The notes: a model not told the origin generated them from the letters alone. Counted from the first letter of the stretch, positions 9,005 through 20,552 are shown. The stretch: 64,000 bases of DNA from Diacronema lutheri (GCA_019448385.1 JAGTXO010000053.1:124001-188000); one strand, 5' to 3'. Program-made: numbers and translations.

Positions 9005-11945
9005 CAGATCCGCGGTGGAACGACGTGCCGCAGGGGCCGTGGCCTGCTCTCGCCGGCGCTACGGCCGCGCTCCGCACGTTTAACAGGCAGCAGGGCCACG
9101 ACACCTACCTGTCGAGCTCGCAAAAGCCGACCGAGGCGCGTGGCGCGCGCCAGGGCCTCTACCGCTCGTACAACGCCTCGGTGCGCGAGGCCAAGGGCAC
9201 AGGGCAGCGCGCGACGAGGAGGAAGTTCGAGATCACGTTTGAGACCAAGTGCGGCATGTTCTTGCTCCTGGAGGAGTCGACCGACGGCTGGGTGATCATC
9301 CACGGCGCGCTCGACCACAACCCGCGTCACCCGACGAAGGCGCTGCAGCAGGTGACGGACGCCGACAAGGAGTGCACGTTCACCAAGAACCGGAAAATCC
9401 CGGACCAGCTTCTCGACACGGTGACGCCGGCCATCCTCCGCATGGCCAAGGCGGTCACCGCCATCCACGCGCACCTCGAGCACGAGGCAAGGGTGCAGGG
9501 CATCACAGTGCGCTTCACCTACCAGGACACTGCCAACCACTTCGCCCACACGAGCGCCGAGCGTGCGTACGACTGCACCGGCCTGATGGAATTACTCAAC
9601 GTGCGCTTCGAAGAGAAGGAGCTCTTCAGGGCGCAGCTGATCGACGCGACCGGCGTTCTCCAGAACGTCTTCTTTGAGATGGTGTGCGCTGTCTGTAAGT
9701 CGGCGCGCGCTCAACTCCCCCCTTTCCCCGCGCCACCGCCGAGCGGCTGAAGTGCACAGCGCATGACCCCATGCCTTCGGCTGCAGGAGGGCGGCTTCGA
9801 GGCTTACGCGCGCAACGAGACCAAGAACGTGATCATGTTCGACACCACGTGGGGCACGAACCGGTACAACATGAAGCTCGGCTTCTTCACGACCGTCGGC
9901 CTGAACGGCGAGACACTCATCCTTGCTGCAGTCATCGCGATGCACGAGACGAGGTCCTCCTTCCAGTGGGCGTTCGAGCGCTTCAAGGAGTGCTTCAAGA
10001 TTCCGCCCGCTGTCATCATCACGGACGGGGACTCCGGCATCATCGGTGCGTGTGCGAGCCAGCTGCCGCACACCCTCCGCTTCGCGTGCACGTGGCACCT
10101 CAGCCTCAACTTCACGACTCACATTCGCCCCGTCCTCGCCTTCAATTGGCAAGTGTGGCACGCTGTCCTGAACGCGTGGTGGCGACTCGCCAAGCAAACG
10201 GACGTGAGCGCGAAGGCGACCTTTGACGACGACTTCCAGAAGATTGTCGATGTCGTGGCGGCCCTCAAGCCCAAGGGCACCGACACGCGCGCGACCGCAA
10301 AGCACGCGGCGGCGATCAAGTGGCTCGAGTGGCTGCGCAGCGTCAAGCACACGTGGGCGGCATGCTTCACGTGGGCGATATGCACGCTCGGTGTGCACTC
10401 GACCCAGGTCTGCGCGCGCGGAGTTCATGCCCGGCCGCGGCCGTTCGCACACTAACCATCTCGCGGCCGTTCGCGCGTCCGCCAGCCGCCGCTTCTGCTC
10501 CGCGCGCAGCGCTCCGAGTCGATCCATGCCGCCATCAAGAGGCTCATGCTTACCAACCTGCTCCTCACCGACCTCGTCAAGGCGCTCGACATGTACAAGA
10601 TGTGCCACATGGCGCAGGGAGAGTTGCGCAAGGAGAAGCAGCAGCTCACGCTTGTGTACTACTCCAAGGACGACATGCCAGCAGTGCGCGAGCTCATCAA
10701 GACCGGCCTCGTCTCGCCGCACGCAATCGAGCTCGTCCGCGCACAGGCGGCGCAGGCCCAGCAGTACGTCTGCGCGCCCGCCGGCCTTGACAGTGAGGGC
10801 AGGGATGTGTTCCGGGTGACGCGCGCGCTGACGGGCAGCGGTGCAGCTCGAGCGCACGCGCGCGCAAACTGCGCGACAGGCGGCACGGATGCGGCTGGCG
10901 GAGCCGGCGTTGCGCACCCTGCGCGCGCGGCTGGCGCGGCTGGCCTGTCCGGCATGGCGAGCGCAGCTGCAACAGCGGCCGACGCGGCGCACAGCGCGGC
11001 CGAGGCCGCAGTCGCGGCCGCGGCCGCGGGCGCGGCAGTCGGAGCGGGCGCGGCAAGGGCAGCCGGCGCGAGCAGCGCGGTGGGCGGAGCGGCTGGTGGC
11101 GCGGCGGGTGGCGCGGCGGGCGGAGCGGCGGGCGACGTGGCTGGCGGCGCTGCGGACGGCGCGGCGCGCGGCGCGCCTTGTCGCCGCGCGGCCGGCGGAG
11201 GCGCGGCCGGCGGCGCGACAAGCGGTGCGGCCGGCGACGCGGCAAGCGAAGCGCCGGATGGCGCGGCGCGCGCGGCGGGCTGTGCTGCGGGCGGCGCGAC
11301 GGGCGCGGCGGCGGGCGCGGCCGCGGAAGGCGCGGCGGGTGCGGCGCGCGGCACGGCGGGCGCTGCGGGCGGCATGGCGGGCGCGGCGGGCGGCGCGGCT
11401 GGCGCGGCGGGCGCTGCGGGCGGTGCGGTGGATGACACTGCCGCTCGCGTTCCCGGCCGCGCAGCCGGCGGCGACGCTGATGATGACGCACACGACACGG
11501 ACGGCGCAGACGAAGCTGACCTGCCGGCCGGGGACTTTGATGGCATTGATCTCGCCGAGCGCCTGGCGACGAGCCTCAAAGGTGAGGACGACGGCGCGTA
11601 CGTACGCTTTGAACCGGGCACCATCCGCTTGGCCGACCTGAACCTCTTGCCAGACGAGCCGCTCGTCTGCCGGCAAACGACGCTCGTGAGCTGCTCATGC
11701 CAATACTCCACCTCGCACGGGTGAGCAGCCGTGCGCAGCCGCGCGCAGGTGCGCAGGCGCAGCGCTGCAGCGTTCGCACTTCTGATCCACCGCCTGCCCG
11801 GCATCCGCGCGCGCCCGGCCGCTTCATGCGCAGGGCTCCGTGCAGGCACATGCTCGCCGTGCGCTTCAAGTACCAGCTCAACAACCGCAACGTCGACCCA
11901 CTCACGGCAGAGGACTTCGCTCGTGGCTGGCGTGTGCGCGAGTAG
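9001..11945 (+). CDS. MULE transposase, four exons, SWIM zinc finger
   Basis: Exon 1 (9,001 to about 9,681) holds a FAR1/FLYWCH-like DNA-binding region with the DHNPRHP motif. Exon 2 (9,787-10,407) holds the MULE DDE domain: first Asp in FDTTWGTNRY, second in TDGDSGI, and the family CxWH motif in FACTWHLSLN. Exon 3 (10,510-11,720) starts with RSESIHAAIK, which gives the catalytic Glu, then a roughly 210-residue Ala/Gly-rich insert (10,840-11,450), then the first half of a SWIM finger (CSCQYSTSHG). Exon 4 (11,834-11,945) completes it with APCRHM, giving C-x-C-x9-C-x-H. The TAG at 11,943-11,945 is followed by in-frame, coding-like sequence to about 12,230 (GWINGRVADLRFRLRQQ), so the stop may be premature. 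It would bind the element's ends and cut and rejoin DNA in the nucleus. All catalytic residues are present; start codon unresolved. Confidence 0.8.
9682..9786 (+). other. Intron 1 of the MULE transposase gene
   Basis: The acceptor GGCTGCAG/GAGGG is clear. GT donors at 9,682 and 9,691 both preserve the frame in phase 0. The better-looking GTAAGT at 9,695 would create a stop and is rejected. Confidence 0.55.
10408..10509 (+). other. Intron 2 of the MULE transposase gene
   Basis: 102 bp, phase 0: donor ACCCAG/GTCTGC, acceptor GCGCGCAG/CGCTCC, with a good branch-point match ACTAAC at 10,451-10,456. Splicing joins HSTQ to RSESIHA, as expected for the MULE domain. Confidence 0.75.
11721..11833 (+). 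other. Intron 3 of the MULE transposase gene
   Basis: 113 bp: donor CACGG/GTGAGC, acceptor ATGCGCAG/GGCTCC. Removing it restores the SWIM finger across the junction in the correct phase, which is strong support. Confidence 0.8.
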
Positions 11946-12282
11946 GGCTGGATCAACGGACGCGTCGCCGATCTGCGCTTCCGGCTTCGCCAGCAGGCGC
12001 CCGGCAGCGGCAGTTCGATCCCGCTCACCGCGGCTAAGCGCGAGCAGGCGATCATGAGCCAGCTGCGCCCATTGGCGCGGCTGTGCGCGAAGTTGGAGAA
12101 GCACACGACTGGCCTCATCACCGTCATCCGCAACCACGTCGAGCTTGCGACCGGCATCACTACGCTGAACCCGCGCAACCGGCCGGCCTCTGCAGCTGTG
12201 GAGGGCATCCCTCACATCGACGAGCTCGCTAAGCGCACCCCTGCACGCCCGGCCTGCGCGATCGTAGCGCGGCCCCGCGGGC

Positions 12283-13001
12283 ATGGCGGGGAGGCCGCCC
12301 GCCCTGATGCCTCCCACCGGCGCATTGCGGCCACTCGGAGCTCCGCCGCCCGGCCTCTTCTTCCTCGCCAGCCTCACGGCGTCCTACCGCCGGCTCTACG
12401 TGTACTTCTCGACGCGTGGGTCGGGGCCTCATCCTCTCGCTGGCGACACGACGGCCGCGCTCTTCGTCCTCGAGAGCCTCCCGGTCTCGTCGAACCCAGG
12501 GCTCGACGCTTCCGAGGCACGCCGCTTGGAGGCGGGCAGGCGGGCCTGGCTCGTCTCGCAGGCTCGCGGCGTGCAACCCGACAAGCTCTGGGACCACCCT
12601 GATGCGACCCTCTTGCACGAGTACATGGCGATGCGGGTACGCGAACTGGCGGAGCGTGCGCATGACGTCCTTTGCGGCCGCCGCCTGCCGTCCGCCGACG
12701 CTCTCGACCTCCCGCGCCCGGTCGCGACAGGCTGGGGCGATTTGGGCCCGCCTCCTGGCCACGCACCGCCCGCGGAGTCGCCCTCCGTCATCAAACTCCT
12801 CGCCTGCCGCTATGGCTCCGAGGCGTGCGCTCGGCTGCGCGCGGCGGGCCGTGGGCAGCCGCTGACCCCGCGCGGCAGGCGCGATCGTGCGCTCATCGAG
12901 GCGGCGCGCATCTTACCAGAGGCCACCAGCTTGTGCTCGCCCACGCCCGTCCCTCCGCTCGCCGCGCCGAGCGCTCGCCGTGTGGGGCGGGACGGGGGTC
13001 C

Positions 13002-13048
<47 letters not shown>

Positions 13049-13278
13049 ACACAGCGGACGCGCTCGGCCACCGGTGCGCAAAGCCAGCGCGCGCCTCCTC
13101 CGCCGCCAGGCCGTCCGCCTCAGTCCGGACGCCCCGCCCCTCGTTCCGCGCGCTGCCCGCCTTAGCGGCCAGCGCCACCGCCGGGCCCCCCGCCTCCGCC
13201 GCATTCGCCGCCGCCACCGCCGCCACCGCAGCCCGCGCGACCGCAACCGCTGCGCCGACGCTCCCTTGGCGACGATAA
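12283..13278 (+). CDS. Unrecognised protein with poly-Pro tract
   Basis: An ATG-initiated frame of 331 codons. The first 210 residues look like a globular helical protein (FVLESLPVSSNPGLDASEAR, ATLLHEYMAMRVRELAER). The 45-base C tract at 13,004-13,048 then encodes a run of Pro, and the rest is Pro/Ala/Arg-rich. I do not recognise a family. It lies between the MULE and the reverse-transcriptase remnant and could be an upstream ORF of the latter element or a separate host gene. The tail after the C tract may not be translated as shown, since homopolymer length is error-prone. Confidence 0.3.
13004..13048 (+). repeat. Poly-C tract (45 bases)
   Basis: Uninterrupted C run. Similar runs occur at 31,520-31,547 and 40,443-40,478, and G runs at 19,964-19,992 and 60,158-60,196. 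Exact lengths may be assembly-limited. Confidence 0.9.
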
Positions 13279-13610
13279 GGACGACGCGCCCGACGCCTCC
13301 GATGAGCACGGCCGGCGTCAGCGCGCGCGCGCAGGCGGACGCCCGGCCGCTCCTTCGGCCGATCCGCCCATGCCAGCGCCCAGTTTGGCCCGGGAACCGA
13401 CGGACGGGAGCTACGCGGCAGTCGACCATCTCACCGTCATGGAGTTCGCTGGGCTTCACGAATCGGCGGTGCTCGGCGCGGCCGCCGTCGTCGGCGACGG
13501 TGTCGAAGCCCAGCACCGTCGTCGACGACGATTCGTGAAGGTGTCGGCGACGACGAGATGGTATCGGCGGTGCTCTCAACGAGGACCAGCGAGGTGCTCG
13601 TCTTGCCGCC

Positions 13611-14390
13611 TTGCCGCCTCAACGAAGGCCGTCGGCAAAGCCAGGCGGCAAGGTGCTCGTCGCCTTGCCGCCTGGCTTTGCCGAGCGCTTCGCGACGGCC
13701 TTCGTTGAGGTGCTCCACGCCCTCCGTGACGCTGAGGCACTCGAGGGCGTCGGCGCGGTGGGCGTGCGTCAGCCGGCGACGGAGCGCGCGCTGAAGATGC
13801 TGCTCGTCCTCCCGGCACTGCTCCTACGCCGCACCCCCCGCTCGGACCCACGCCGCATGGGCGCCGCGCTCGCGCAGCGTTTCACGCTGTGGGAGACGCG
13901 CGCCTACGCCGAGCTGGTCACGGGTTGGGAGCGTGATTGTGCGGCGCATGCCGCGCGGCGCTGGCCCGCGCGTGAGGACGCCGCGGACCGCGCGCTCCGC
14001 AGTGCGCTCGCTCTCATTGCCAAGGGGAAGATCTCTGATGCGTCTCGCCTGCTTGACAGCCACGGCGTCGCTGAATCGCGCGCCCGGAGGTACTCGCGCA
14101 GATGGTGGCCAAGCACCCGGTGCGCGTCGCGAGCGTCGACGCCGTCATCGACGGTATGGATGACGCTCCTCACCATCGGGTCCTGTCCGCCGACATCGAG
14201 CCTGCTCTTCGCCACCTCGACACCGACAACGCTGCCGGCGCTTCGGCTTGGCGCTACGAATACCTCACGGCGCTGGTGCCGACCGTGCCCTTCCCCTCTC
14301 TCGTCGCGGCCGATGCGGCGGCCGCCGGTACGTACTTCGCGACGCGCTTAGGCGAGCCCCGGCAACCGCCAGTTTTGAGTTCGCCGCGCG
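13611..14390 (+). pseudogene. LINE-like reverse transcriptase, N-terminal part
   Basis: The segment just before the catalytic core of a non-LTR-type reverse transcriptase. A helical region (FTLWETRAYAELVTGWERDC, ALALIAKGKISDASRLLDSH) is followed, after a frame change near 14,085, by VLAQMVAKHPVRVASVDAVI and DIEPALRHLDTDNAAGASAW-RYEYL. The last motif corresponds to the conserved LINE RT segment in which a Gly-Pro/Ser-x-Trp follows a run of helical residues. The catalytic YxDD region is missing; a G tract at 14,398-14,419 marks where similarity stops. It is a truncated, frameshifted remnant. The family call rests on the motif pattern, without a database search. Confidence 0.45.
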
Positions 14391-14397
14391 CTTTGGG

Positions 14398-14419
14398 GGA
14401 GGGGGGGGGGGGGGGGGGG
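14398..14419 (+). repeat. Poly-G tract
   Basis: A run of about 20 G with one interruption, at the point where the reverse-transcriptase similarity ends. Confidence 0.85.
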
Positions 14420-14578
14420 TACCAAAGGAGATGGGCGGGGCGAGCGGGCGGCTTGGGGGCGTGCTCAGCGGCGCCGCGCGCGTGATGGCAACCGCCAAGC
14501 AGGCCGTGCCGGTCACCGTCGTCCCTACGGCACCGAGCCACCGCCGCTCGGCTGGCTCGGGCTCGGCGGCTCGGCCCG

Positions 14579-14709
14579 CGCTGCTGCCCGTCGTGCGACA
14601 TGATGCTCGTCGCGGGTCTGCCTACGCCCGACGAGAATGGCCACATCTGGTGCGACGGGTGCGGAGGCGCCCTCAGCGGCGAAAAGCTCGCGCCCGAGGC
14701 CGACAAGTG
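14579..14709 (+). CDS. Short C-terminal zinc-ribbon segment
   Basis: In one frame the DNA reads CCPSCDMMLVAGLPTPDENG, then HIWCDGCGGALSGEKLAPEA and a TGA at 14,707-14,709. The two CxxC knuckles about 20 residues apart form a typical zinc ribbon. The upstream part in this frame is Arg/Leu-rich and unconvincing, so this is probably the last exon or the tail of a larger protein. Function unknown. Confidence 0.4.
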
Positions 14710-15090
14710 ACCACCTCACGCGGGCACCTGCCGCCAGCCGCCTGCCTGCCGCTGAGTGCCGGCGGGCTGCGCATGGGCAGTTGCGCGGCATGCCCGAGGT
14801 CGAGTCGCCGCCCTTGAGCACTCTGCATGGAGCTGGGAAGAGGAGCGCGCTCAGCGCGCGCCACGCGCGCACTCGGTTAGAATTCGCCGAGAGGGGCTTT
14901 TTGGGGTCACCCTGAGTGCGCTGTCGCGGCGCGAGGTGAGCTCGTTGGCCAAGGTCGCCAGGGGCAAAGTCGGCGAGACGGACGTGCCCAGGCCGTTGCC
15001 GAAAGCGCGAGCACCCTTGCCAAGCCGGACGGGCACCGACCGGCGCTTGCTCTTCCGGTCGACGGTGGTGACCGGCCCGCTGCACGTGCG

Positions 15091-15500
15091 GGCCATCACA
15101 AGTTCGTATTTCTGCACGGCGTGAACCGCGACGCCGCCGTGAGCGAAGCTGTCCGAGAAGAGATGGAGGCTCACGGCGACGGCTTGATGACCACCGTCGT
15201 TGAGGGTGGCTTGCGCACCAAGTGGATGGATTTGCGCGCGCAAGACGCGCGAGTTCTTCGTGTGGGCAGCCCGCACGCATCCGCGCACGGCCTTTTTCGC
15301 CAAGATCGAGGACGACACGCGGCTCTTCCCGGCGCGGCTCGTGCAGGCGCTGCTGCCGCTCGTCGGCGTCAGGGGCTGCGAGAACGCGGGGGCCGCGCTC
15401 GGACCTATCGACGCGGGTCTCTTCGCACTGCGTGACCGAGCGCCGTTCGCGACCGGGCTAGTCAGCGCGGCCAGGCCGCGGCGCGGGCGTAGGCGGTCGG
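15091..15500 (+). pseudogene. Galactosyltransferase-like (GT31) fragment
   Basis: The frame starts GHHKFVFLHGVNRDAAVSEA followed by VREEMEAHGDGLM and TKWMDLRA. After a frame change near 15,250 it continues FFVWAARTHPRTAFFAKIED-D and a helix LFPARLVQALLPL. This matches the GT31 layout: a FVxG-like strand, an acidic helix ending in HGD, an L-K-W segment, and the nucleotide-sugar-binding K-x-(D/E)DD motif (here KIEDD). The family adds beta-1,3-linked galactose or GlcNAc in the Golgi. No N-terminal membrane anchor or C-terminal domain is visible, and the two halves are out of frame, so it is probably a broken gene. A long minus-strand frame over the same bases (16,449-14,851) is a shadow. Confidence 0.5.
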
Positions 15501-16079
15501 CTCGCTGCTCTGTCGCCGCGCCATCCGCACGCCAGCGTGCGCGCGAGCAACCGCTTCGAGCCGCTCTTCTTGCCCGAGGCGGACGTGTCCGCCGCCGAGG
15601 CGGCCATCGCGGAGGCGACTCGGCGCGCGAGGCGCGGGGCGCAGCCTCCTCTCGCTCGGGCGCAAGCGCAGGCGATGCGCGCGACGGGCGCGGGCCGTCG
15701 CCCAGGCGGCGCGACGGCGCGGCGATGCCGTGCAATGCGCGGCAGCGAGACGAAAAGCGGCCGGCCGGCCGTCCTTGGGCGAGCGGCACTCGGGCGCGCA
15801 GCGCGCAGCGAGGCACACGAGGCCGAGCCTGCCGCCGCGAGCTTGCCGCCGCCCGCCCGACCGCCGCCGTGGCCGCGCCGCAGCCTGCCACCCAACCGCC
15901 GGCCGCCGACCCACCCGCCGCCGCGCCAGCCGCCGCCGCGCCAGCCGCCACCGCGCCAGCCGCCGCCCAGCCCGCCGCGGCCGAGCCCGCCGTGGCGCAG
16001 CGCGGCGTCCAGCCCGCCGCCCCGCTCCTGCTCGGGCGGGCGGGCGACACGGCTGCGCTCCGGCGGGCCGACGCTGCCG

Positions 16080-16540
16080 CGCGCGCCGGCATCCCGCAGG
16101 CAGAGGTGGACTGCATCGCGGGCGGCGACATGCTCGCCTCCACCGTGGGCGCATGCTGCGAGGTCGTGCTGCGCGTGCATGGGCAGACCATCGGAGGGCG
16201 CGTCTGCCACGTGCCGCTTGGCGCTCGGCCCACGGTGTTCCAGGACGGCGCCGAGCGCGCCGCGCTGCTGCACCGCCTGAGAAGCGAGGCGACGACGCGT
16301 GTGGTGATCGGCATGTGGAGCCCGCTAGGCGGGCGCAGCGCGCCTCCGGCGACGTCACCGAGCTGTGCGTCGTGCGCGTCGCATGCGCGGTTTGGCATCG
16401 CTACGACGCGGTGCTCGTCGACACGCTCTCGTCGTTCTGCAGCAGGCAACCGCTTGAAGACGTGACAAACCCTGGAGACCCCTGCAGCTTTTTAAACAGA
16501 GCTGTGAGGTGGGAAGCGAGCCATGTGCATTGAGATGCTC
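16080..16540 (+). other. Coding-like segment, unrecognised
   Basis: Two adjacent frames look protein-like: CCEVVLRVHGQTIGGRVCHV up to VVIGMWSP, then VVRVACAVWHRYDAVLVDTL ending at a stop near 16,531. They may be the distal part of the broken galactosyltransferase gene or a different protein. I cannot assign a function. An AT-rich motif at 16,471-16,510 overlaps its end. Confidence 0.25.
16471..16510 (-). repeat. Short motif shared with 45,461-45,500
   Basis: CTGGAGACCCCTGCAGCTTT followed by TTAAACAGAGCTGTGAGGT is the inverted counterpart of the sequence at 45,461-45,500, which lies upstream of the beta-propeller gene. About 40 bp, slightly degenerate, centred on TTTAAAAAGC. Confidence 0.55.
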
Positions 16541-16701
16541 ATAATGCGTAATCGAGACGAGTTTCACCCACGGGTTCGTCACCGTTGAAACGGCCAACGG
16601 GAAAGCGAGCGGTGGTGGCGCGCACTTTTCGGTGGATGACCAGCCGCAACTGAGCGAGAGCCTCTCTTCCTCAGCCCGCTGGGCGGCCGCGCTCCTCCGA
16701 G

Positions 16702-17977
16702 ATGGCGCGCGGGTCATTGGTGGCATTCGTCGCCACCGAGTGCTGCGTGCTACCCTCGCCCGCTCCCCCGGACGATCCCTGCGTCTCGCCGCCGCCGTCG
16801 CCGTCGCTGCCGTCGCCGCCGCGCGCCGCCGCGCAGCGAGCGCTGGCGCGCGCCGCCACGACCGAGCCGCGGCGCGGTGGCGGTGGCAGACCGAGCGCGC
16901 ACTCGCCCTCCGGAGGCACCGGTGGCCGTGCCGCGCGCCCGCGCCTCGCGCCGACTGCCGCGCACGCGCACGCCTTCGGCGGCGTCCGCCCGCTCAGCGC
17001 CGCGCGCGACACGACCAACGGCGCTGCGCTCAATGCAGCACTGGCCGCCGCCGGCCTCGCTGCTCCGCCTGGACTTGCGCGTGCTGTGCGCCCGGCGGCC
17101 CACCCGATTGTCAACGCGCACGCCGGCGGCGGCCTGCACGCGCTCGGCGCCACGACCGACGGCGCGGCGCTCAACGCACCCGTGGCCGCCGCCGGCATCG
17201 GCCGCTCCGCGGCGAACGCTCCCGCCGCCTCCGCCGGCACGAGTGGCCGTGCCGTGCGCCAGCGCCTGGCACCGACTGGTGCGAACGTGGCTGCGCGCGG
17301 CGGCAGCGCGCGCGCTCTGGGCGCGGCAGGCGACGCGACAGACGCGACCGGCAGCGCCGCGCCTGGCACCACGCACGCCGGTGCCAGCACCTCCCGCACC
17401 GCAGGGCATGCTCTCGCCGCCGACGCCGCCGGTCGACTCGAGCGTGCCCTCGGCCGGGCGCGGTACGCGATTCTGCGCGCATGCCTTTCCAGCCTGCGCC
17501 ATGCGCACAACCAGACCGCCATGCGCCTGCACCTCCTGGACTTGCGCCTCGCGCACGGCGAGGGCATGGGCGACTTGCCTGCGGTGCGCTCGACCGTACG
17601 CAAGCTCGCTGCACACCGCGCGACGCGCAGTGCAGGCCGCGGTCGTGCGCGTGCGCGCCGCCGCCGCCGAAGGCTCCATTGGTGGTGCTCGCGAGCTCGA
17701 CGACGCGCTCACGCGCGCCTTCGCGCTCGCTGCGACGCCCGTTGCAGCCGCGGCGCCGCTCGTTCCCGACGGCCAGCCGCCGCCGCTGCTGCTCGGCGAG
17801 CTTGGCGCCCACGCGTTCGGACACCTCGCGCGCCTGCTCGCCACCATGCCCGATGCGCCCGCCGCAACTCGCACGCGGCTCGCGCTCCTCGAGCTGCGCT
17901 GCGCCTTCGGGCATCGGCTCGGCGGGCGCGTGGCCGTGCGCGCCGTCGACGGCCAACGCACCATCAGCAAGGCCTAA
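16702..17977 (+). CDS. Unrecognised Ala-rich protein, one frame change
   Basis: The frame from the ATG at 16,702 is Pro/Ala-rich and then repetitive (GAALNAALAAAGLA, GAALNAPVAAAGIG), followed by a helical segment RARYAILRACLSSLRHAHNQ to about 17,620. The sequence continues in another frame as GGARELDDALTRAFALAATP and LLELRCAFGHRLGGR to a stop at 17,975-17,977. The helical part has the composition of a real globular domain, but I recognise no family. One frameshift or an unseen small intron near 17,625 separates the halves. Position between two unrelated remnants gives no functional hint. Confidence 0.3.
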
Positions 17978-20552
17978 GGCGTCGTCAAAGGCGTGCTCGC
18001 CGTCGCCGCGGCGGACTCAGCGACATCGAGCCCGCCGCTGCCGACGTCGCGAACGCCGACGCCGCCGCCGGCCCGCTCGCCGGCCAGCTCGCGCTGCCAG
18101 AGGGCTTCTAGCCGACGCGCGCCCCCGACCGTCCGCGATCGCGCCGCCGCTCGCGCCGTCGGACCGCGGCGCGCACGTCGCGCGCGGCCACCACCGTCTG
18201 ACTCGCGCTCGGCCGAGCGCGCGGGCACGCCTGCGCCGCGGGCACGCCTGCGCCTGCGACTACGCCGCCGCCGTGCGCGCGCTCCCGCTCGGACCGCGAC
18301 TGCCTGCACGCCACGCTTGCCCGCCTCGCAGCACCTGGCCCTGCACCCGCCGCCGGTCCTCGCCTCGCACCCGGCCGGCCACGTGGACCCGGCCGTGCAT
18401 CGGCCGCGCCGGCCCTCGCCACTGCCACACGCCGAGACGGCCAGACGCCTCGGAGTAGCAGACCCGGCCGCCGCCGAGCCTCGGTCCCGAGCCCTCGACC
18501 CTCGAGATCGTGTCGGCGTGTCGAGTCCGTGTCGCGACGCGCCCTCGCCCTCCGCACCACGGCCCCCGCCCCCCGCCCCCCGACGGGGTCTCCAGCCCTA
18601 GGGCAGCGAGCGCCCCCTTATCGGAACGGCGGCCGCACTGATGAGACTGCGCATCGGGGGAAGCTGCGGCAGCGTGGATGTTGATGGCGCGAGGCACGCG
18701 GCAAATTGCCCTTCCGGGACGAGCTCGTGCCGCGCGCGCTGGCAATGGTCGACATCGTCGCCGCGCGCGCCGTCGCACCATACGGTCTCGACGACGCGGC
18801 GCTCTGCTCGACGTCGGCGGCGAAGCGCACCCGCCCGTCCACGCCGACGTGCACGGCGTAGCCGGCGGCGGCTTGCGCAGGCGGTGGCGATCGCCGGTGG
18901 CTGCGCGGCGCGCGTGCGACTCCGAGGAGTACAGTCACGCCCCGTCGCGCATCCACAAGGCCATCGCCACGTGCACCGTCCCTTGCCCCTGTCGGGCGCG
19001 GCGAGCGCACGTACGAGCCCGTGCTCGGCGAGGCCGGCGGCCTCAACTGCGTCCGCTTCGCGTCGCGCGTGCCGCACGAGTTGTGCACGGGCCCACCTCC
19101 CTGCTTTTGCAGTCATACTTCCAGTGCCGCTCCACGACGCACGCGCACGCGCGCCACTTCCGCGAGCCGCACTGGCGGACATTTCGCGGCCCCGTTGGCG
19201 ACACCGAACTCTCGCTCGTTCACGCCGTCACGCCGGCGCGGGCGCGTGGTGCGCGCGCGTTGGGTGAGTGTCTGTCTCGAGCAGCGTGCCCAGTCGCAGT
19301 GCGGGTGCGTGGCCGTCTGCCTCAAAACGCCACATGGAGGGGAATGCGCGGGGCGGGCTCGCCGAGGAGTTGCCGCCGCTCGCTGCCACCCGGCGCGGGC
19401 TCTGTGCAGCCGTCTTCGGGTGCCGCGCTCTTCGCGCCATGCACGAACGTTCCGCCGCGCTCGCAGGGCGCGAGCGCACACACAGAGCGCGCGGCGACCC
19501 CGGCGGGGGCAGTGCGTCCTAGTGGCACCCGCGGGCGCGCGCCTGGCCTGGGCGCAGCTATGCGCGCTGCCGTCCGCGCGCTTCGCCGCGCGCGTGCGCC
19601 CTGCGTGCACGCGCACAGCGCGCGGCGGCTCGGCGCAGTGCAGAGCAGAGCGTCCTGCAACGGTTGCGAGGGCGCGCACGCGCGGCGCGGCGCGCCCTTG
19701 TGCGGTCGCCTGCGCGCGGCGCGTGGTCCGGACGCAGCTGGCTGGCGTGTTGCCGTTCGTGCAGCACAGTGCGCGCGTGTGCCGCACGTGCACATCTGCA
19801 GTGCAATGCGGCTCTGCGCGCGTCGCGTGGGCGGAGCGCGGCCGGATGTGCTTCAGCTCGCGCAGCATGCCGCCCGCCGCGCGCTGTGCGGCGCAGCGAG
19901 TCGGCCATGCCCCTGGTCTTCATCTCGGGGGGGGAAAGGAGGGGGTGAGAGGTGTGTGTGTGTGGGGGGGGGGGGGGGGGGGGGGGGGGGGGAGGGGGGA
20001 AGGAGGGGGAACAGGAGGTGAGCGCCGTCCGACTCCTTGACCAGGATGCGTCCCGTTCTTCCTCGACACTCTCCGTCCAAGCCCGCCGCCGAGCCCGCCC
20101 CCAGCGCGCCGCTCAGCCTGCCGCCATACCCGCCGCCAACGCCGCCGCGCACGCATCCTCCGAGCCCACCGCCCAGAGGAAGCAGAACAGCGCAGGCCGG
20201 CGCGCGGCCGCGCGTGCGCGCTCACGTTGCGGCCGCGCGGCGAGCTTGCGCCCCGTCGCAGCCCCTCCAGGCAGCCACGATTCCCACCCCCGGGAGGACG
20301 TCGGCCGCGCTCGGAGGCCACGCTCGGGCACGCAAAGGGAGGCGGCGCGGCCAAACGAGAAGGCTCGACGCGCTGGCGGATCCTGGTTGCGCCCGCGAGC
20401 GTGAACAAGGTGAGTGGGAGAGCGGGGAATTCTTCAGGGTATCAGGTAATTCTCGAAAGTATCATCCGGGCCGAGTAAATGGGAGAGCGGGAAATTCTCC
20501 AGAGGATCATCTGGACACGCCATCCGGACACGGACGTGTCTACAGTTTGCAG
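17978..20552. other. No recognisable gene; low-complexity DNA
   Basis: Long frames exist here only because of high GC. Some stretches near 18,690-19,230 have protein-like patches (VPRALAMVDIVAARAVAPYG; RHFREPHWRTFRGPVGDTEL) in different frames, but none is sustained. A 29-base G run sits at 19,964-19,992. From about 20,400 the DNA becomes more AT-rich with partly duplicated strings (GGGAGAGCGG.AATTCT at 20,417 and 20,480). Confidence 0.4.
19964..19992 (+). repeat. Poly-G tract (29 bases)
   Basis: Uninterrupted G run inside a wider purine-rich stretch (about 19,926-20,015) with a GT-rich leader. Strong asymmetry; a candidate quadruplex-forming site. Confidence 0.85.

Larger units (their letters stand above)
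8168..12230 (+). mobile_element. Mutator-like DNA transposon (MULE)
   Basis: The span is set by the transposase exons (9,001-11,945), a preceding acidic frame and a coding-like extension after the stop. I could not find long terminal inverted repeats or a 9-bp target duplication by eye, so the element ends are unknown. It is a plain cut-and-paste DNA transposon of the MULE superfamily. Confidence 0.6.

Noticed and set aside
9695-9700. GTAAGT at 9,695 as donor of MULE intron 1
   Set aside because: Joining it to the acceptor at 9,786 creates a stop at the junction; the donors at 9,682 or 9,691 keep the frame.
14851-16449. Long minus-strand open frame (532 codons) as a gene
   Set aside because: Its sequence is low complexity and lies antisense to the galactosyltransferase-like segment, which has real motifs; GC-rich DNA gives such shadows.
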